From contig NZ_CP025119.1 in assembly GCF_002831685.1 (NCBI RefSeq), forward strand, positions 2,440,001 through 2,504,000: a stretch of 64,000 nucleotides of DNA, read 5' to 3'. Source of the DNA: Polaribacter sp. ALD11. GTDB taxonomy: Bacteria; Bacteroidota; Bacteroidia; Flavobacteriales; Flavobacteriaceae. Position 1 is the first letter of the stretch, and each line of letters opens with the position of its first letter. This document shows, piece after piece, positions 17,024 through 25,425 of this stretch. The position numbers were made by a program, and so were the translations under genes. The notes under the pieces are model-generated. The model made no database searches. It was not told where the DNA came from and worked only from the letters and a program-made list of their open reading frames with translations.

Positions 17024-18544
17024 ATGGAATCTAATGTACGTGTTCGTTTTGCACCAAGTCCTACAGGACCTTTACATATTGGTGGTGTAAGAACAGCTTT
17101 ATACAATTATTTATTTGCTAAAAAATACAACGGAACTTTTGTCTTACGTATTGAAGACACAGACCAAACGCGTTATGTTGCAAATGCAGAACAATATATT
17201 ATAGATGCTTTAGAATGGTGTAATATTCCGTTTGATGAAGGTCCAGGAAAGAACGAAAAATTTGGTCCTTACAGACAATCGGAACGTAAAGAATTGTACA
17301 AAGAATATGCAGACAAATTAATTAAAACAGATTGGGCATATTATTGTTTTGATTCTCCTAAAGCTTTAGATGCTGAAAGAAAAGGGCATGAAGCTGAAGG
17401 AAAAACCTTTATTTATAACTGGCATAATAGAGCAAAAGGACGTTTGGTGAACTCATTAGTTTTAACTGATGAAGAAGTACAAAACAGAATTAATTCTGGT
17501 GAAAATTATGTAATCCGTTTTAAAACGCCACAAGATGAGCTTTTAAGAATGGAAGATGAAATTCGAGGAAATATTAAAATTGATACGAATACTTTAGATG
17601 ATAAAATTTTATTTAAAGGAGACGGAATGCCAACCTATCATTTAGCAAATATTGTTGATGATCACTTAATGGAAATTTCGCATGTAATTCGTGGTGAAGA
17701 ATGGTTGCCTTCTATGCCATTGCATGTTTTATTATACAGAGCTTTTGGTTGGGATGCACCTAAATTTGCACACTTGCCATTAATTTTAAAACCAATTGGT
17801 AAAGGAAAATTAAGCAAACGTGATGGAGATAAACTAGGTTTCCCTGTGTTTCCTTTAGAATATACATACGAAGAAACCGGAGATGTTTCACGTGGTTATA
17901 AAGAAGATGGCTATTTTTCTGATGCGTTTATAAACATGTTGGCTTTCTTAGGATGGAATCCTGGAACAGAACAAGAATTGTTCTCTTTAGAAGCTTTAAT
18001 TGAAGCTTTCGATTTGAAACGTGTTAGTAAATCTGGTGCAAAATTTAGCCCAGAAAAAGCGAGTTGGTTTAATCAACAATATATGCAAACGAAAGATGAT
18101 GCAGCATTAACAGATTTATACCTTCCTATTTTATCAGAAAAAGGAATTACTAAAGACAAAGAATTTGTTTTAAAAGTAGTTTCATCTGTAAAAGAAAGAG
18201 CTGTATTTGTAAATGATTTTTGGGAATTATCAAATTTCTTTTTTGAAACTCCTGTAACTTATGATGAAAAAGCTTCTAAGAAAAACTGGAAGGAAGGAAC
18301 TTCTGAATTGATGCAAGAATTAATTACTCAAATTTCATCAATCGAAGATTTTACATCAGAAAATACAGAAAAAGAAATTAAAGAATGGATTACTGCTAAA
18401 GAAATTGGGTTTGGTAAAGTGATGCAACCTTTAAGATTATCTTTAGTTGGTAAATTAGCTGGCCCACATTTATTTGATATTATTGCAATGATTGGTAAAG
18501 AAGAAACCATAAAAAGAATCGAAAACGCGATTGAAAAATTGTAG
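17024..18544 (+). CDS. gltX: Glutamate--tRNA ligase
   Basis: A 506-residue class I aminoacyl-tRNA synthetase that charges tRNA-Glu. The HIGH-type motif is APSPTGPLHIGGVRTALYNY (nucleotide-binding PLHIGG, residues 16-21). The KMSKS-type loop is KLSKRDGDKLG near residue 263. The discriminating stretch RIEDTDQTRYV follows the HIGH motif. The C-terminal anticodon-binding helices are complete, and the length is normal for the bacterial enzyme. It stands alone between its own promoter and a strong terminator. Confidence 0.97.
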   Translation: MESNVRVRFAPSPTGPLHIGGVRTALYNYLFAKKYNGTFVLRIEDTDQTRYVANAEQYIIDALEWCNIPFDEGPGKNEKFGPYRQSERKELYKEYADKLIKTDWAYYCFDSPKALDAERKGHEAEGKTFIYNWHNRAKGRLVNSLVLTDEEVQNRINSGENYVIRFKTPQDELLRMEDEIRGNIKIDTNTLDDKILFKGDGMPTYHLANIVDDHLMEISHVIRGEEWLPSMPLHVLLYRAFGWDAPKFAHLPLILKPIGKGKLSKRDGDKLGFPVFPLEYTYEETGDVSRGYKEDGYFSDAFINMLAFLGWNPGTEQELFSLEALIEAFDLKRVSKSGAKFSPEKASWFNQQYMQTKDDAALTDLYLPILSEKGITKDKEFVLKVVSSVKERAVFVNDFWELSNFFFETPVTYDEKASKKNWKEGTSELMQELITQISSIEDFTSENTEKEIKEWITAKEIGFGKVMQPLRLSLVGKLAGPHLFDIIAMIGKEETIKRIENAIEKL

Positions 18545-18564
18545 TATTTCTTTAAGATAAACTG

Positions 18565-18594
18565 AAGCCTCTCAATAAATTGAGAGGCTTTTTT
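18565..18594 (+). terminator. Terminator after gltX
   Basis: Arms AAGCCTCTCA (18565-18574) and TGAGAGGCTT (18581-18590) pair perfectly around ATAAAT (two further A-T pairs possible), followed by a T-run to 18594. Confidence 0.85.
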
Positions 18595-18693
18595 GATTTT
18601 AACTGTAACAAATCTATTACCCTGCATGCTATTATTAACTACTATAATTCAGTATCTTTACTAAAACAATTATTAACAACTAAAATTATAACT

Positions 18694-19620
18694 ATGATAC
18701 CTTTTTTACCCATTCTTATTGGATTAATTATTTTATTTCTTTTTGCTTCCATTTTTACTGTAAAACAGCAAACAGCCGCTATTTTAGAACGTTTTGGAAA
18801 ATTTCATAGCATCCGTCAATCTGGTTTACATTTAAAAATACCTTTAATAGACAAAGTTGCTGGGAGGTTGAGTTTAAAAATTCAGCAGTTAGATGTAATT
18901 ATTGAAACAAAAACATTAGACGATGTTTTTGTAAAATTAAAAGTTTCTGTACAATATAAAGTAGTTACAGAAAAAGTATATGATGCTTTTTACAAATTAG
19001 ATTATCCTCATGATCAAATAACTTCTTATGTATTTGATGTTGTAAGAGCAGAAGTTCCAAAAATGAAATTAGATGATGTTTTTGTGAAAAAAGATGATAT
19101 TGCCTTGGCTGTGAAAGCAGAATTAAATGATGCGATGATGGATTATGGTTTTGATATTATTAGAACTTTAGTTACCGATATAGATCCAGATCCTCAAGTA
19201 AAAATTGCAATGAACAGAATTAATGCTGCTGATAGAGAAAAAACAGCTGCACAATATGAAGGAGACGCACAACGTATACTAATTGTTGAAAAAGCAAAAG
19301 CGGAAGCAGAAAGCAAACGTTTACAAGGACAAGGTATTGCAGACCAAAGACGTGAAATTGCACGTGGTTTAGAAGAGTCTGTAGACGTTTTAAATAGAGT
19401 TGGTATTAATTCTCAAGAAGCTTCTGCTTTAATCGTTGTAACGCAGCATTATGACACATTACAGTCTATTGGTAGTGAAACCAACAGTAATTTAATTCTA
19501 TTACCAAACTCACCACAAGCAGGTAGTACTATGCTAAATGATATGGTTGCAAGTTTTACCGCAAGTAACCAAATTGGTGAAGCAATGAAAAACCAAAAAC
19601 CTAAAAAGAGAGATTCTTAG
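18694..19620 (+). CDS. SPFH/Band 7 (stomatin-like) membrane protein
   Basis: I place the start at the ATG at 18694, giving 308 residues with one N-terminal membrane anchor (MIPFLPILIGLIILFLFASI). A Band 7 domain follows (about 25-205: FTVKQQTAAILERFGKFHSI, then QVKIAMNRINAADREKTA), then an Ala/Glu-rich coiled coil (about 205-245) and a variable tail. Upstream codons would read through the gltX terminator. Family members such as QmcA and stomatins form large membrane rings that organise membrane domains and proteases. No NfeD partner is adjacent. A TATCTTTA element at 18653-18660 is a plausible promoter. Confidence 0.9.
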   Translation: MIPFLPILIGLIILFLFASIFTVKQQTAAILERFGKFHSIRQSGLHLKIPLIDKVAGRLSLKIQQLDVIIETKTLDDVFVKLKVSVQYKVVTEKVYDAFYKLDYPHDQITSYVFDVVRAEVPKMKLDDVFVKKDDIALAVKAELNDAMMDYGFDIIRTLVTDIDPDPQVKIAMNRINAADREKTAAQYEGDAQRILIVEKAKAEAESKRLQGQGIADQRREIARGLEESVDVLNRVGINSQEASALIVVTQHYDTLQSIGSETNSNLILLPNSPQAGSTMLNDMVASFTASNQIGEAMKNQKPKKRDS

Positions 19621-19650
19621 ATTCTTCTTAATAAAATATAAAAAGCTTTT

Positions 19651-19702
19651 AAATCAATTCTAAAACTTACTATCTTTAAGTTTTAGAATTGATTTTTTTT
19701 TT
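19651..19702 (+). terminator. Terminator after the SPFH gene
   Basis: Perfect 19-bp arms at 19651-19669 and 19677-19695 (core AATTCTAAAACTTA) around a 7-base loop, then a run of T to 19702. Confidence 0.88.
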
Positions 19703-19724
19703 AACTTAAATACTTCAATTTATA

Positions 19725-20594
19725 ATGAAACCTTTTATTAATTGGTTTTCAAAACCGTACTATTTTAATTCAGAACCTAAATTTCGTCTATTATTAAGTT
19801 TAATAATAGGTCTATTTATTTTTGTTTTTGTTTATGCTTTTCAGCCTTTTGGAATGGCTGAACTAAAAAATAATTTATTTTTATATAGTCTTGGCTATGG
19901 TATTATTACTTTTTTGGTACAGCTTGTACTATTTATAGGAGGACCTTATTTTTTTAAAGATTACTTTAAAGATGAGAATTGGACTATTGGAAAAAATATT
20001 TTATTACTTACCACTTTAGTAACATTAATAAGTCTTTGTAATTGGTTTTATAATTCTAAAGTGCAAGCTACAGACAATTTACAGATAATAAATCTAAAAA
20101 ATATATTTGGTTATACATTTTCAATTGCTATTTTTCCGATAGTAATGGTTACTTATTATAAAGAAGTTTTTCATCGTCACAAGAGAGAAAAAATATCCGA
20201 CGATATTATGAGTTTGAAAGTTCCTAAAAAAGACAAAAACAAAGAAGAAAAAGAAATTACAATTTATGGTACAAATAATAAAGAAAACATCACTTTTAAT
20301 AGTAACGATTTAGTTTATATAACTTCACAAGCAAATTATGCTAGTTTTTATAAGAAAACAACTAATGGTATAGAAGAGCAGATATTAAGAACTACACTTT
20401 CTCTTATTTCTACTAAGTTAAAAGAACATAACGTTTTTATTAGATGTCATAAATCTTATATTGTAAACTCAACATATATGGATACTATTTCAGGAAATGC
20501 TAGAGGTTATTTTTTAGAATCTAAATTATTATCAATACAAATACCTGTTTCTAGGAATTTTAAAAAAGAAGAACTTAAAAATTTAATTACTTAA
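19725..20594 (+). CDS. Membrane-anchored LytTR transcriptional regulator (copy 1)
   Basis: A 289-residue protein with four hydrophobic helices in the first half (about 22-40, 50-72, 85-103, 120-140), a charged linker, and a C-terminal LytTR DNA-binding domain (about 185-289: DLVYITSQANYASFYKK, then FIRCHKSYIVNSTYM and IPVSRNFKKEELKNLI). There is no receiver domain and no histidine kinase nearby, so it is probably a one-component membrane-bound regulator. The next gene is a paralogue with the same layout 20 bases downstream. The signal and targets are unknown. Confidence 0.88.
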   Translation: MKPFINWFSKPYYFNSEPKFRLLLSLIIGLFIFVFVYAFQPFGMAELKNNLFLYSLGYGIITFLVQLVLFIGGPYFFKDYFKDENWTIGKNILLLTTLVTLISLCNWFYNSKVQATDNLQIINLKNIFGYTFSIAIFPIVMVTYYKEVFHRHKREKISDDIMSLKVPKKDKNKEEKEITIYGTNNKENITFNSNDLVYITSQANYASFYKKTTNGIEEQILRTTLSLISTKLKEHNVFIRCHKSYIVNSTYMDTISGNARGYFLESKLLSIQIPVSRNFKKEELKNLIT

Positions 20595-20614
20595 TTTAAA
20601 ACATTAATTTGTCT

Positions 20615-21490
20615 ATGACATGGTTTATTAATTGGCTTTCAAATCCTTATTATTTTAATCCATCAATAAAATTTAAACTTAGAATAAGTTTTTTTCATGG
20701 AGCATTTATATTTTTATTTTTATATATTTTTAGACCCTTTTACCTTTCTCAAATCGAAGTAATAATTATAGAATATACTTTAGGAATTGGCATTATTGCT
20801 TTTTTAGGAACTTTTTTTGTTTTATACATTCCCGCACTTATTTTTAAAGATTATTTTAATGAAGATAATTGGACCATTGGTAAAAACATTTTATTAATGG
20901 CAATAGGTGTTACCTCTATAGGTATAGTTTTATGGTACTTTGGCGAAATCTATAAAAAACCTTATAATCTTATCAAAATAAGTCTCTTAGAATTTCTTTT
21001 TTATACGTTTCTAGTGAGTTTAATTCCTTTAACCTTCTTTATTTTTATTAATGAAAAAAAGATTAGAGAAAGAAGAGAAAAAAAGGTATGTAATATTAAA
21101 ACAATTAAAAGAGCAAAAGAAATTAGCTCTTTTAAAAAAATAGCCAAAAAAATTTCTATAAATTCTGAGAATGAAAAAGAGACCATTACTTTTCATATAG
21201 AGAATTTAGTTTACATTACTTCTCAAGGTAACTATGCAAGTTTCTTTTTAAAGAGTGAAAAAGGTTTAAAAGAAAAAATATTGAGAGTAACTTTAACAAA
21301 AATAGCTACCGAATTAAAAGAGTATTCTAATATGATAAGATGTCATAAAAGTTATATTATAAATACTAATTATATAGATGATATTTCTGGAAATGCTAGA
21401 GGCTATCTATTGAAATCAGATTTTATTCCAATAGATATTCCTGTTTCAAGAAAATTTTCTAAAAAATCTTTGCAAAGTTTATTACAATAA
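20615..21490 (+). CDS. Membrane-anchored LytTR transcriptional regulator (copy 2)
   Basis: A 291-residue paralogue of the preceding gene, started at the ATG at 20615 (MTWFINWLSNPYYF); a TTG two codons upstream is less likely. The two proteins share the opening (W-F/NWLSNPYYFN), the membrane-half motif FKDYF(K/N)ED(E)NWTIGKNILL, and the LytTR domain (NLVYITSQGNYASFFLK, IRCHKSYIINTNYIDDISGNARGYLL, IPVSRKFSKKSLQSLL). They are clearly products of tandem duplication. Co-transcription with copy 1 is likely; heterodimer formation is possible but unproven. It is followed by the candidate small RNA and terminator at 21566-21662. Confidence 0.88.
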   Translation: MTWFINWLSNPYYFNPSIKFKLRISFFHGAFIFLFLYIFRPFYLSQIEVIIIEYTLGIGIIAFLGTFFVLYIPALIFKDYFNEDNWTIGKNILLMAIGVTSIGIVLWYFGEIYKKPYNLIKISLLEFLFYTFLVSLIPLTFFIFINEKKIRERREKKVCNIKTIKRAKEISSFKKIAKKISINSENEKETITFHIENLVYITSQGNYASFFLKSEKGLKEKILRVTLTKIATELKEYSNMIRCHKSYIINTNYIDDISGNARGYLLKSDFIPIDIPVSRKFSKKSLQSLLQ

Positions 21491-21565
21491 CATTCCCGTT
21501 TATCCCAAATACCTCATAAACGTTCCTGTTTGCAACAAAAATTTAATAGTTTCAATTTTCAAAAC

Positions 21566-21662
21566 TATATTTGCAGAACAATAAATTAAGTCAAAAGTTT
21601 GGGGGAATTCTTGATTTAATAAACTAAAAAGCTCAACTTGTTTATACAAATTGAGCTTTTTT
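21566..21662 (+). ncRNA. Candidate small RNA transcription unit
   Basis: Between the LytTR gene and the converging tatA there is a good -7 element (TATATTTG, 21566-21573) with no ORF behind it. About 50 bases later comes a strong hairpin with a T-run (21626-21662). A transcript from about 21578 to 21662 would be roughly 85 nt and contains an unpaired GTTTGGGGGAATTCTTGATT stretch. No TTG is found at the right distance upstream (nearest 21530). I do not recognise it as a known RNA family. The call rests on promoter plus terminator only. Confidence 0.35.
21626..21662. terminator. Hairpin terminator between converging genes
   Basis: AAAAAGCTCAA (21626-21636) pairs with TTGAGCTTTTT (21651-21661), and the stem continues with TTGT/ACAA after one C-A mismatch, around the loop TTAT. 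A/T tracts on both sides allow it to act on either strand. Confidence 0.8.
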
Positions 21663-21685
21663 ATGTTTTAAAATAATAGTTAAGT

Positions 21686-21874
21686 TTACTTCTTCTCTTC
21701 TAATTGTTCTTCTGGTTCTTCTTTGGCAGCATTTTTAAATTCTTTAATTCCGCTTCCTAAACCTTTCATCAATTCTGGTATTTTCTTTCCACCAAAAAAA
21801 AGTAAAACTACAACAACAATAATGGCTATTTGCATTCCACCTATCATTCCGAAATATATAGATAAACTATTCAT
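21686..21874 (-). CDS. tatA: TatA/TatE family twin-arginine translocase subunit
   Basis: A 62-residue protein with the complete TatA layout: a single membrane helix ([14 protein letters not shown]), the [20 protein letters not shown] hinge and amphipathic helix, and a Glu/Lys-rich tail. The start could also be one of two internal Met codons (residues 10 and 14), since the helix begins at about 14. It shares only the core signature with the other Tat subunit at 4295-4576. The tatC gene is not in this window, so the partner is encoded elsewhere. It shares a terminator region with the LytTR operon on the opposite strand. Confidence 0.88.
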   Translation of the reverse strand: MNSLSIYFGMIGGMQIAIIVVVVLLFFGGKKIPELMKGLGSGIKEFKNAAKEEPEEQLEEKK

Positions 21875-21943
21875 CTTATTAAAATTTTATTAGTTACAAA
21901 TATACAAAAAAGGTTGTTATAGCAATCTTTTCTAATTCTTCTA

Positions 21944-22633
21944 TTAATTTCTTTTTTCTATAATACCACCAATTACTTTTTTATCTTTTACAACTTCTGG
22001 ATTTCCTTTGTAAAAAATAGTACCACCAAAACTAACTTTAGCGTTTAAAGTTTCTCCTGCGGTAACTTCTGCTTGTGCACCTGTACCAGCTTTAACGGTG
22101 GTATTACCAGAAGATTTTAAATTATAACCATGATAAATACCATATAAATCTACAGCTACTTCTTGGTTCTTTGCAGTACCAGAAACTTTTATAATACCAC
22201 CAGATGAAGCTCTAATAGTTAAATAATTAGTTTTTGTAGTTAAGTTAATAAATGCTCTTTCTTGTGCATTTAATTCTACTTTATCTTGATTAAAGTCTTT
22301 ACTTGTAATAGTTGCACCTTCGTTTGCATCAATTATCTCAATATTTTTATTGTAGTAAAGTTTAATTAAAACTTTCCCTTCAGCTGAGTTGTCTGAAGGT
22401 TTTAAAGAAAAAGGTAAAGACAGTTTTAATGTGTTACTTACATTCTTAATCTTTACCATATCAGATTTATCGCCCGTAATTTCTAATTTTTGGTCTGTAG
22501 ATTTAATTAATTCTACTTCGATACCATTATAAATCTTCAGCGTTGTAAAATCTCCTAAATTATTATTTATTGTAGTTTGTGCAAAGGTTGTTATACCAAC
22601 AAAAATTGTACATATAAAAATTATTTTTTTCAT
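21944..22633 (-). CDS. DUF2807 (head GIN domain) secreted protein
   Basis: A 229-residue exported protein, started at the ATG at 22633 (MKKIIFICTIFVGITTFAQ signal peptide, cleavage near residue 19). The rest is a repetitive beta-rich chain (FTTLKIYNGIEVELIKSTDQ, then repeats such as ITSKDFNQDKVELNAQERAFINL) that fits the DUF2807 putative auto-transporter adhesin head GIN domain, a right-handed beta-helix. It is likely periplasmic or surface-exposed. The biological role of the family is not known. It lies 89 bases downstream of the YbjQ-like gene on the same strand. Confidence 0.88.
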   Translation of the reverse strand: MKKIIFICTIFVGITTFAQTTINNNLGDFTTLKIYNGIEVELIKSTDQKLEITGDKSDMVKIKNVSNTLKLSLPFSLKPSDNSAEGKVLIKLYYNKNIEIIDANEGATITSKDFNQDKVELNAQERAFINLTTKTNYLTIRASSGGIIKVSGTAKNQEVAVDLYGIYHGYNLKSSGNTTVKAGTGAQAEVTAGETLNAKVSFGGTIFYKGNPEVVKDKKVIGGIIEKRN

Positions 22634-22722
22634 TTTTAAAGGTTTTATTAGCATATTTAATTCAATAATTATACCATTCTAATAAAGGTAAATATTAAAA
22701 TTTATTGTGATGAGCTACAAAT

Positions 22723-23046
22723 TTATTTCACTTTTACTGCAGTTCCTGTAATTGAAACTAATAAAGTGGTTGAATTTGCAACAGGTTCTATATCTAATTG
22801 AATACCAACAACAGCATTAGCATCTAATTTGATCGCATTCTCTTTTAAATTCTGAAATGCCTTTTCTTTAATAGATTCTAATCCTGCTGCATAATTTTCA
22901 TAATATTTAGAAGTATTAAACATATCTTTAAAAGACATTTTTATTCCTTTATAAGAATAACTAGAATTATATGCAGTACCTGTAACAATTCCTAGATAGT
23001 CTACTATTTGAAAATTTTCAATATTTGGGGTTGTTGTTAATATCAT
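22723..23046 (-). CDS. YbjQ/UPF0145 heavy-metal-binding-domain protein
   Basis: A 107-residue protein of the YbjQ family (pentameric UPF0145): MILTTTPNIENFQIVDYLGIVTG, then YAAGLESIKEKAFQNLKENAIKLDANAVVGIQLD, and the closing beta strands. Normal length for the family. It is usually annotated as a heavy-metal-binding-domain protein, with no firm function. It follows rnr by 16 bases on the same strand and is probably in that operon. Confidence 0.9.
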   Translation of the reverse strand: MILTTTPNIENFQIVDYLGIVTGTAYNSSYSYKGIKMSFKDMFNTSKYYENYAAGLESIKEKAFQNLKENAIKLDANAVVGIQLDIEPVANSTTLLVSITGTAVKVK

Positions 23047-23062
23047 CTTAATCTATACTATT

Positions 23063-25288
23063 TTACTCTTCAATTAAATTAAAATCTAAATGTTTACGTT
23101 CTAAATCGGCATTTTTTACTCTTACTTTTACTTCATCACCTAATTGATACATTTTTTTAGAAGATTTACCAATAATAGCATATTGCTCTTCATCGTACAC
23201 GTAATAATCGCTTTTTATATCTCTAATTCTCACCATTCCTTCACATTTATTAGAAGCAATTTCTACATAAATACCCCATTCTGTAACGCCAGTAATTACA
23301 CCTTCAAAGATTTCATCTTTATGATCTTGCATGTATTTAATTTGCATGTATTTTATAGATGATCTTTCTGCTTTAGAAGCTAATTCTTCCCTATTTGAAG
23401 AATGTTTACACTTTTCTTCATACTTATCTGCTTTTGGTGTGTCTCCGCCATCTAAATAGTGCTGTAGTAATCTATGTGTCATTACATCTGGATAACGTCT
23501 AATTGGTGACGTAAAATGACTATAATAGTCAAAAGCCAAACCATAATGCCCAATGTTTTGGGTTGTATAAACAGCTTTTGACATGGTTCTAATGGTTAAT
23601 GTTTCTATCATATTAGATTCTGCCTTACCATGCACATCACTTAATAACTTATTTAAAGAGTCTGATGTAGTTTCTTTGGTATCTGTATTTATGCTGTAAC
23701 CAAATTTACGAACCATGTTTTGTAATGAAGCTAATTTTTCATCATCTGGCTCATCATGCACTCTGTAAATAAATGTTTTATTTGTTGCTTTTCCTTTAGA
23801 AAAACCTACAAACTCGGCAACTTTTCGATTTGCCAATAACATAAATTCTTCAATTAATTTATTTGCATCTTTAGATTCTTTAAAGAAAACACCTACTGGA
23901 TTTGCTTCTTCATCTAAATCGAATTTCACTTCTACTCTATCAAAAGAAATAGCACCTTGCTTCATTCTTTTTTTACGAAGAACTTTAGCTAATTCATCTA
24001 ACTTTAAAGTAGCTTCTACAATTTCTGGTGTTACTGTATATTCTTTATCAATAATAGAAATATCAACAGGCATTTCATAAGATTGAATATCATCAGATAA
24101 TGTGCAGTTTTCTATAATTGCTTGTGCTTCTTCATAGGCAAAACGTTGGTCTGAATATGTTACTGTTCTACCAAACCACTCTCCTACTATTTCTGCTTTT
24201 TCATTAATTTCGAAAACTGCAGAAAATGTTAACTTTTCTTCATTTGGTCTTAAAGAACAAACACCGTTACTTAACATTTCTGGTAACATTGGTACTACTC
24301 TATCTACTAAATAAACAGAGGTTGCTCTTTTATAAGCTTCGTCATCTAAAATAGTTTTAGGTTCTAAATAATGCGAAACATCTGCAATATGAATTCCTAT
24401 TTCGTAATTACCATTTTCTAATTTGGTAAAAGATAATGCATCATCAAAATCTTTTGCATCTTTAGGATCTATCGTAAAAGTTAAATCTTTACGCATATCT
24501 CTACGTTTAGAAATTTCTTCTTTTGTTATTTCTATTGATAGATTTTCTGCTTCTTTTTCTACTTCTGGTTCAAACTCATAAGGCAAATCATATTCTAGTA
24601 AAATAGAATGCATTTCTGTATTATGCTCTCCTGGTTTACCCAAAACCGTAGTAATTTTACCAAACGGATTTTTTGAGTTTTTTGGCCAATCTAAAATAGT
24701 GGCTTGTACTTTATCACCATCTTCTGCCCCATTCATTTTATTTTCTGAAACAAAAATATCTGCATACATTTTGTTATTATCTGGAATTACAAAACCAAAA
24801 TTTTTATCTTTATTTTTCTGTAAAACACCAACAAAATCGGTTTTAGCACGTTTTAAAATTTCTACAACGTCTGCTTCCATTTTCTTTCCACTTCGTTTTT
24901 TATAAACATAAGCTTTAACGGTATCTTGGTGCAAACCTTTACCTAAATTATTATTTGGTATAAAAATATCATCTTCAAAATCATCACTAATAAAATACCC
25001 ATTACCGTTAGAAGTAATATCTAAGGTACCAACAGAATATTTTTTATCTACATTCACTTGAAACTTACCTCTGTCTGTTTCTTTAATTTTTTTATCTGAA
25101 GCTAATTCTGCTAATTTCTGAATGATCTGATTTTTTCCATCCGTATCATTAATTTTTAATTTTGCAGCAACTTGTTTGTAATTATAAGTTTTAGTGCTGT
25201 CTTCGTTTAAAACTTTAAATATATTTTTGGTTAAGTCTCTAACAACATTCCCTTTCTTTTTATATATTTTTTTCTTCTTTTTTGTCAT
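23063..25288 (-). CDS. rnr: Ribonuclease R
   Basis: A 741-residue 3'-5' exoribonuclease of the RNB family. It has a Lys-rich start and HTH-like segment (1-75), cold-shock domains (about 84-145 and 150-215), and the RNB catalytic domain from about 260 with the Asp cluster TIDPKDAKDFDDALS (272-286). Further catalytic elements are HIADVSHYL and HYGLAFDYYSHFTSPIRRYPD. A C-terminal S1 domain (about 650-735) completes it. It degrades structured mRNA and rRNA and takes part in tmRNA-linked quality control. A 10-bp palindrome lies in its leader (25307-25333). Confidence 0.96.
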   Translation of the reverse strand: MTKKKKKIYKKKGNVVRDLTKNIFKVLNEDSTKTYNYKQVAAKLKINDTDGKNQIIQKLAELASDKKIKETDRGKFQVNVDKKYSVGTLDITSNGNGYFISDDFEDDIFIPNNNLGKGLHQDTVKAYVYKKRSGKKMEADVVEILKRAKTDFVGVLQKNKDKNFGFVIPDNNKMYADIFVSENKMNGAEDGDKVQATILDWPKNSKNPFGKITTVLGKPGEHNTEMHSILLEYDLPYEFEPEVEKEAENLSIEITKEEISKRRDMRKDLTFTIDPKDAKDFDDALSFTKLENGNYEIGIHIADVSHYLEPKTILDDEAYKRATSVYLVDRVVPMLPEMLSNGVCSLRPNEEKLTFSAVFEINEKAEIVGEWFGRTVTYSDQRFAYEEAQAIIENCTLSDDIQSYEMPVDISIIDKEYTVTPEIVEATLKLDELAKVLRKKRMKQGAISFDRVEVKFDLDEEANPVGVFFKESKDANKLIEEFMLLANRKVAEFVGFSKGKATNKTFIYRVHDEPDDEKLASLQNMVRKFGYSINTDTKETTSDSLNKLLSDVHGKAESNMIETLTIRTMSKAVYTTQNIGHYGLAFDYYSHFTSPIRRYPDVMTHRLLQHYLDGGDTPKADKYEEKCKHSSNREELASKAERSSIKYMQIKYMQDHKDEIFEGVITGVTEWGIYVEIASNKCEGMVRIRDIKSDYYVYDEEQYAIIGKSSKKMYQLGDEVKVRVKNADLERKHLDFNLIEE

Positions 25289-25306
25289 TTATACTGTATT
25301 ATTTAT

Positions 25307-25333
25307 GTCAATTTATAATTTTAATAAATTGAC
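25307..25333. promoter_or_regulatory. Palindrome in the rnr leader
   Basis: GTCAATTTAT (25307-25316) and ATAAATTGAC (25324-25333) are exact 10-base inverted repeats around a 7-base spacer, 19 bases before the rnr start codon. It could be an operator or an RNA hairpin; no T-run is present, so it is not a terminator. Confidence 0.4.
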
Positions 25334-25425
25334 TACTCTGCAAATTACAATTATTCAAACAATTTTGTATTAAAAAACTGTTATGAATCTATTTTGTAAT
25401 TTGGCATACTATTAATTTATAATTT

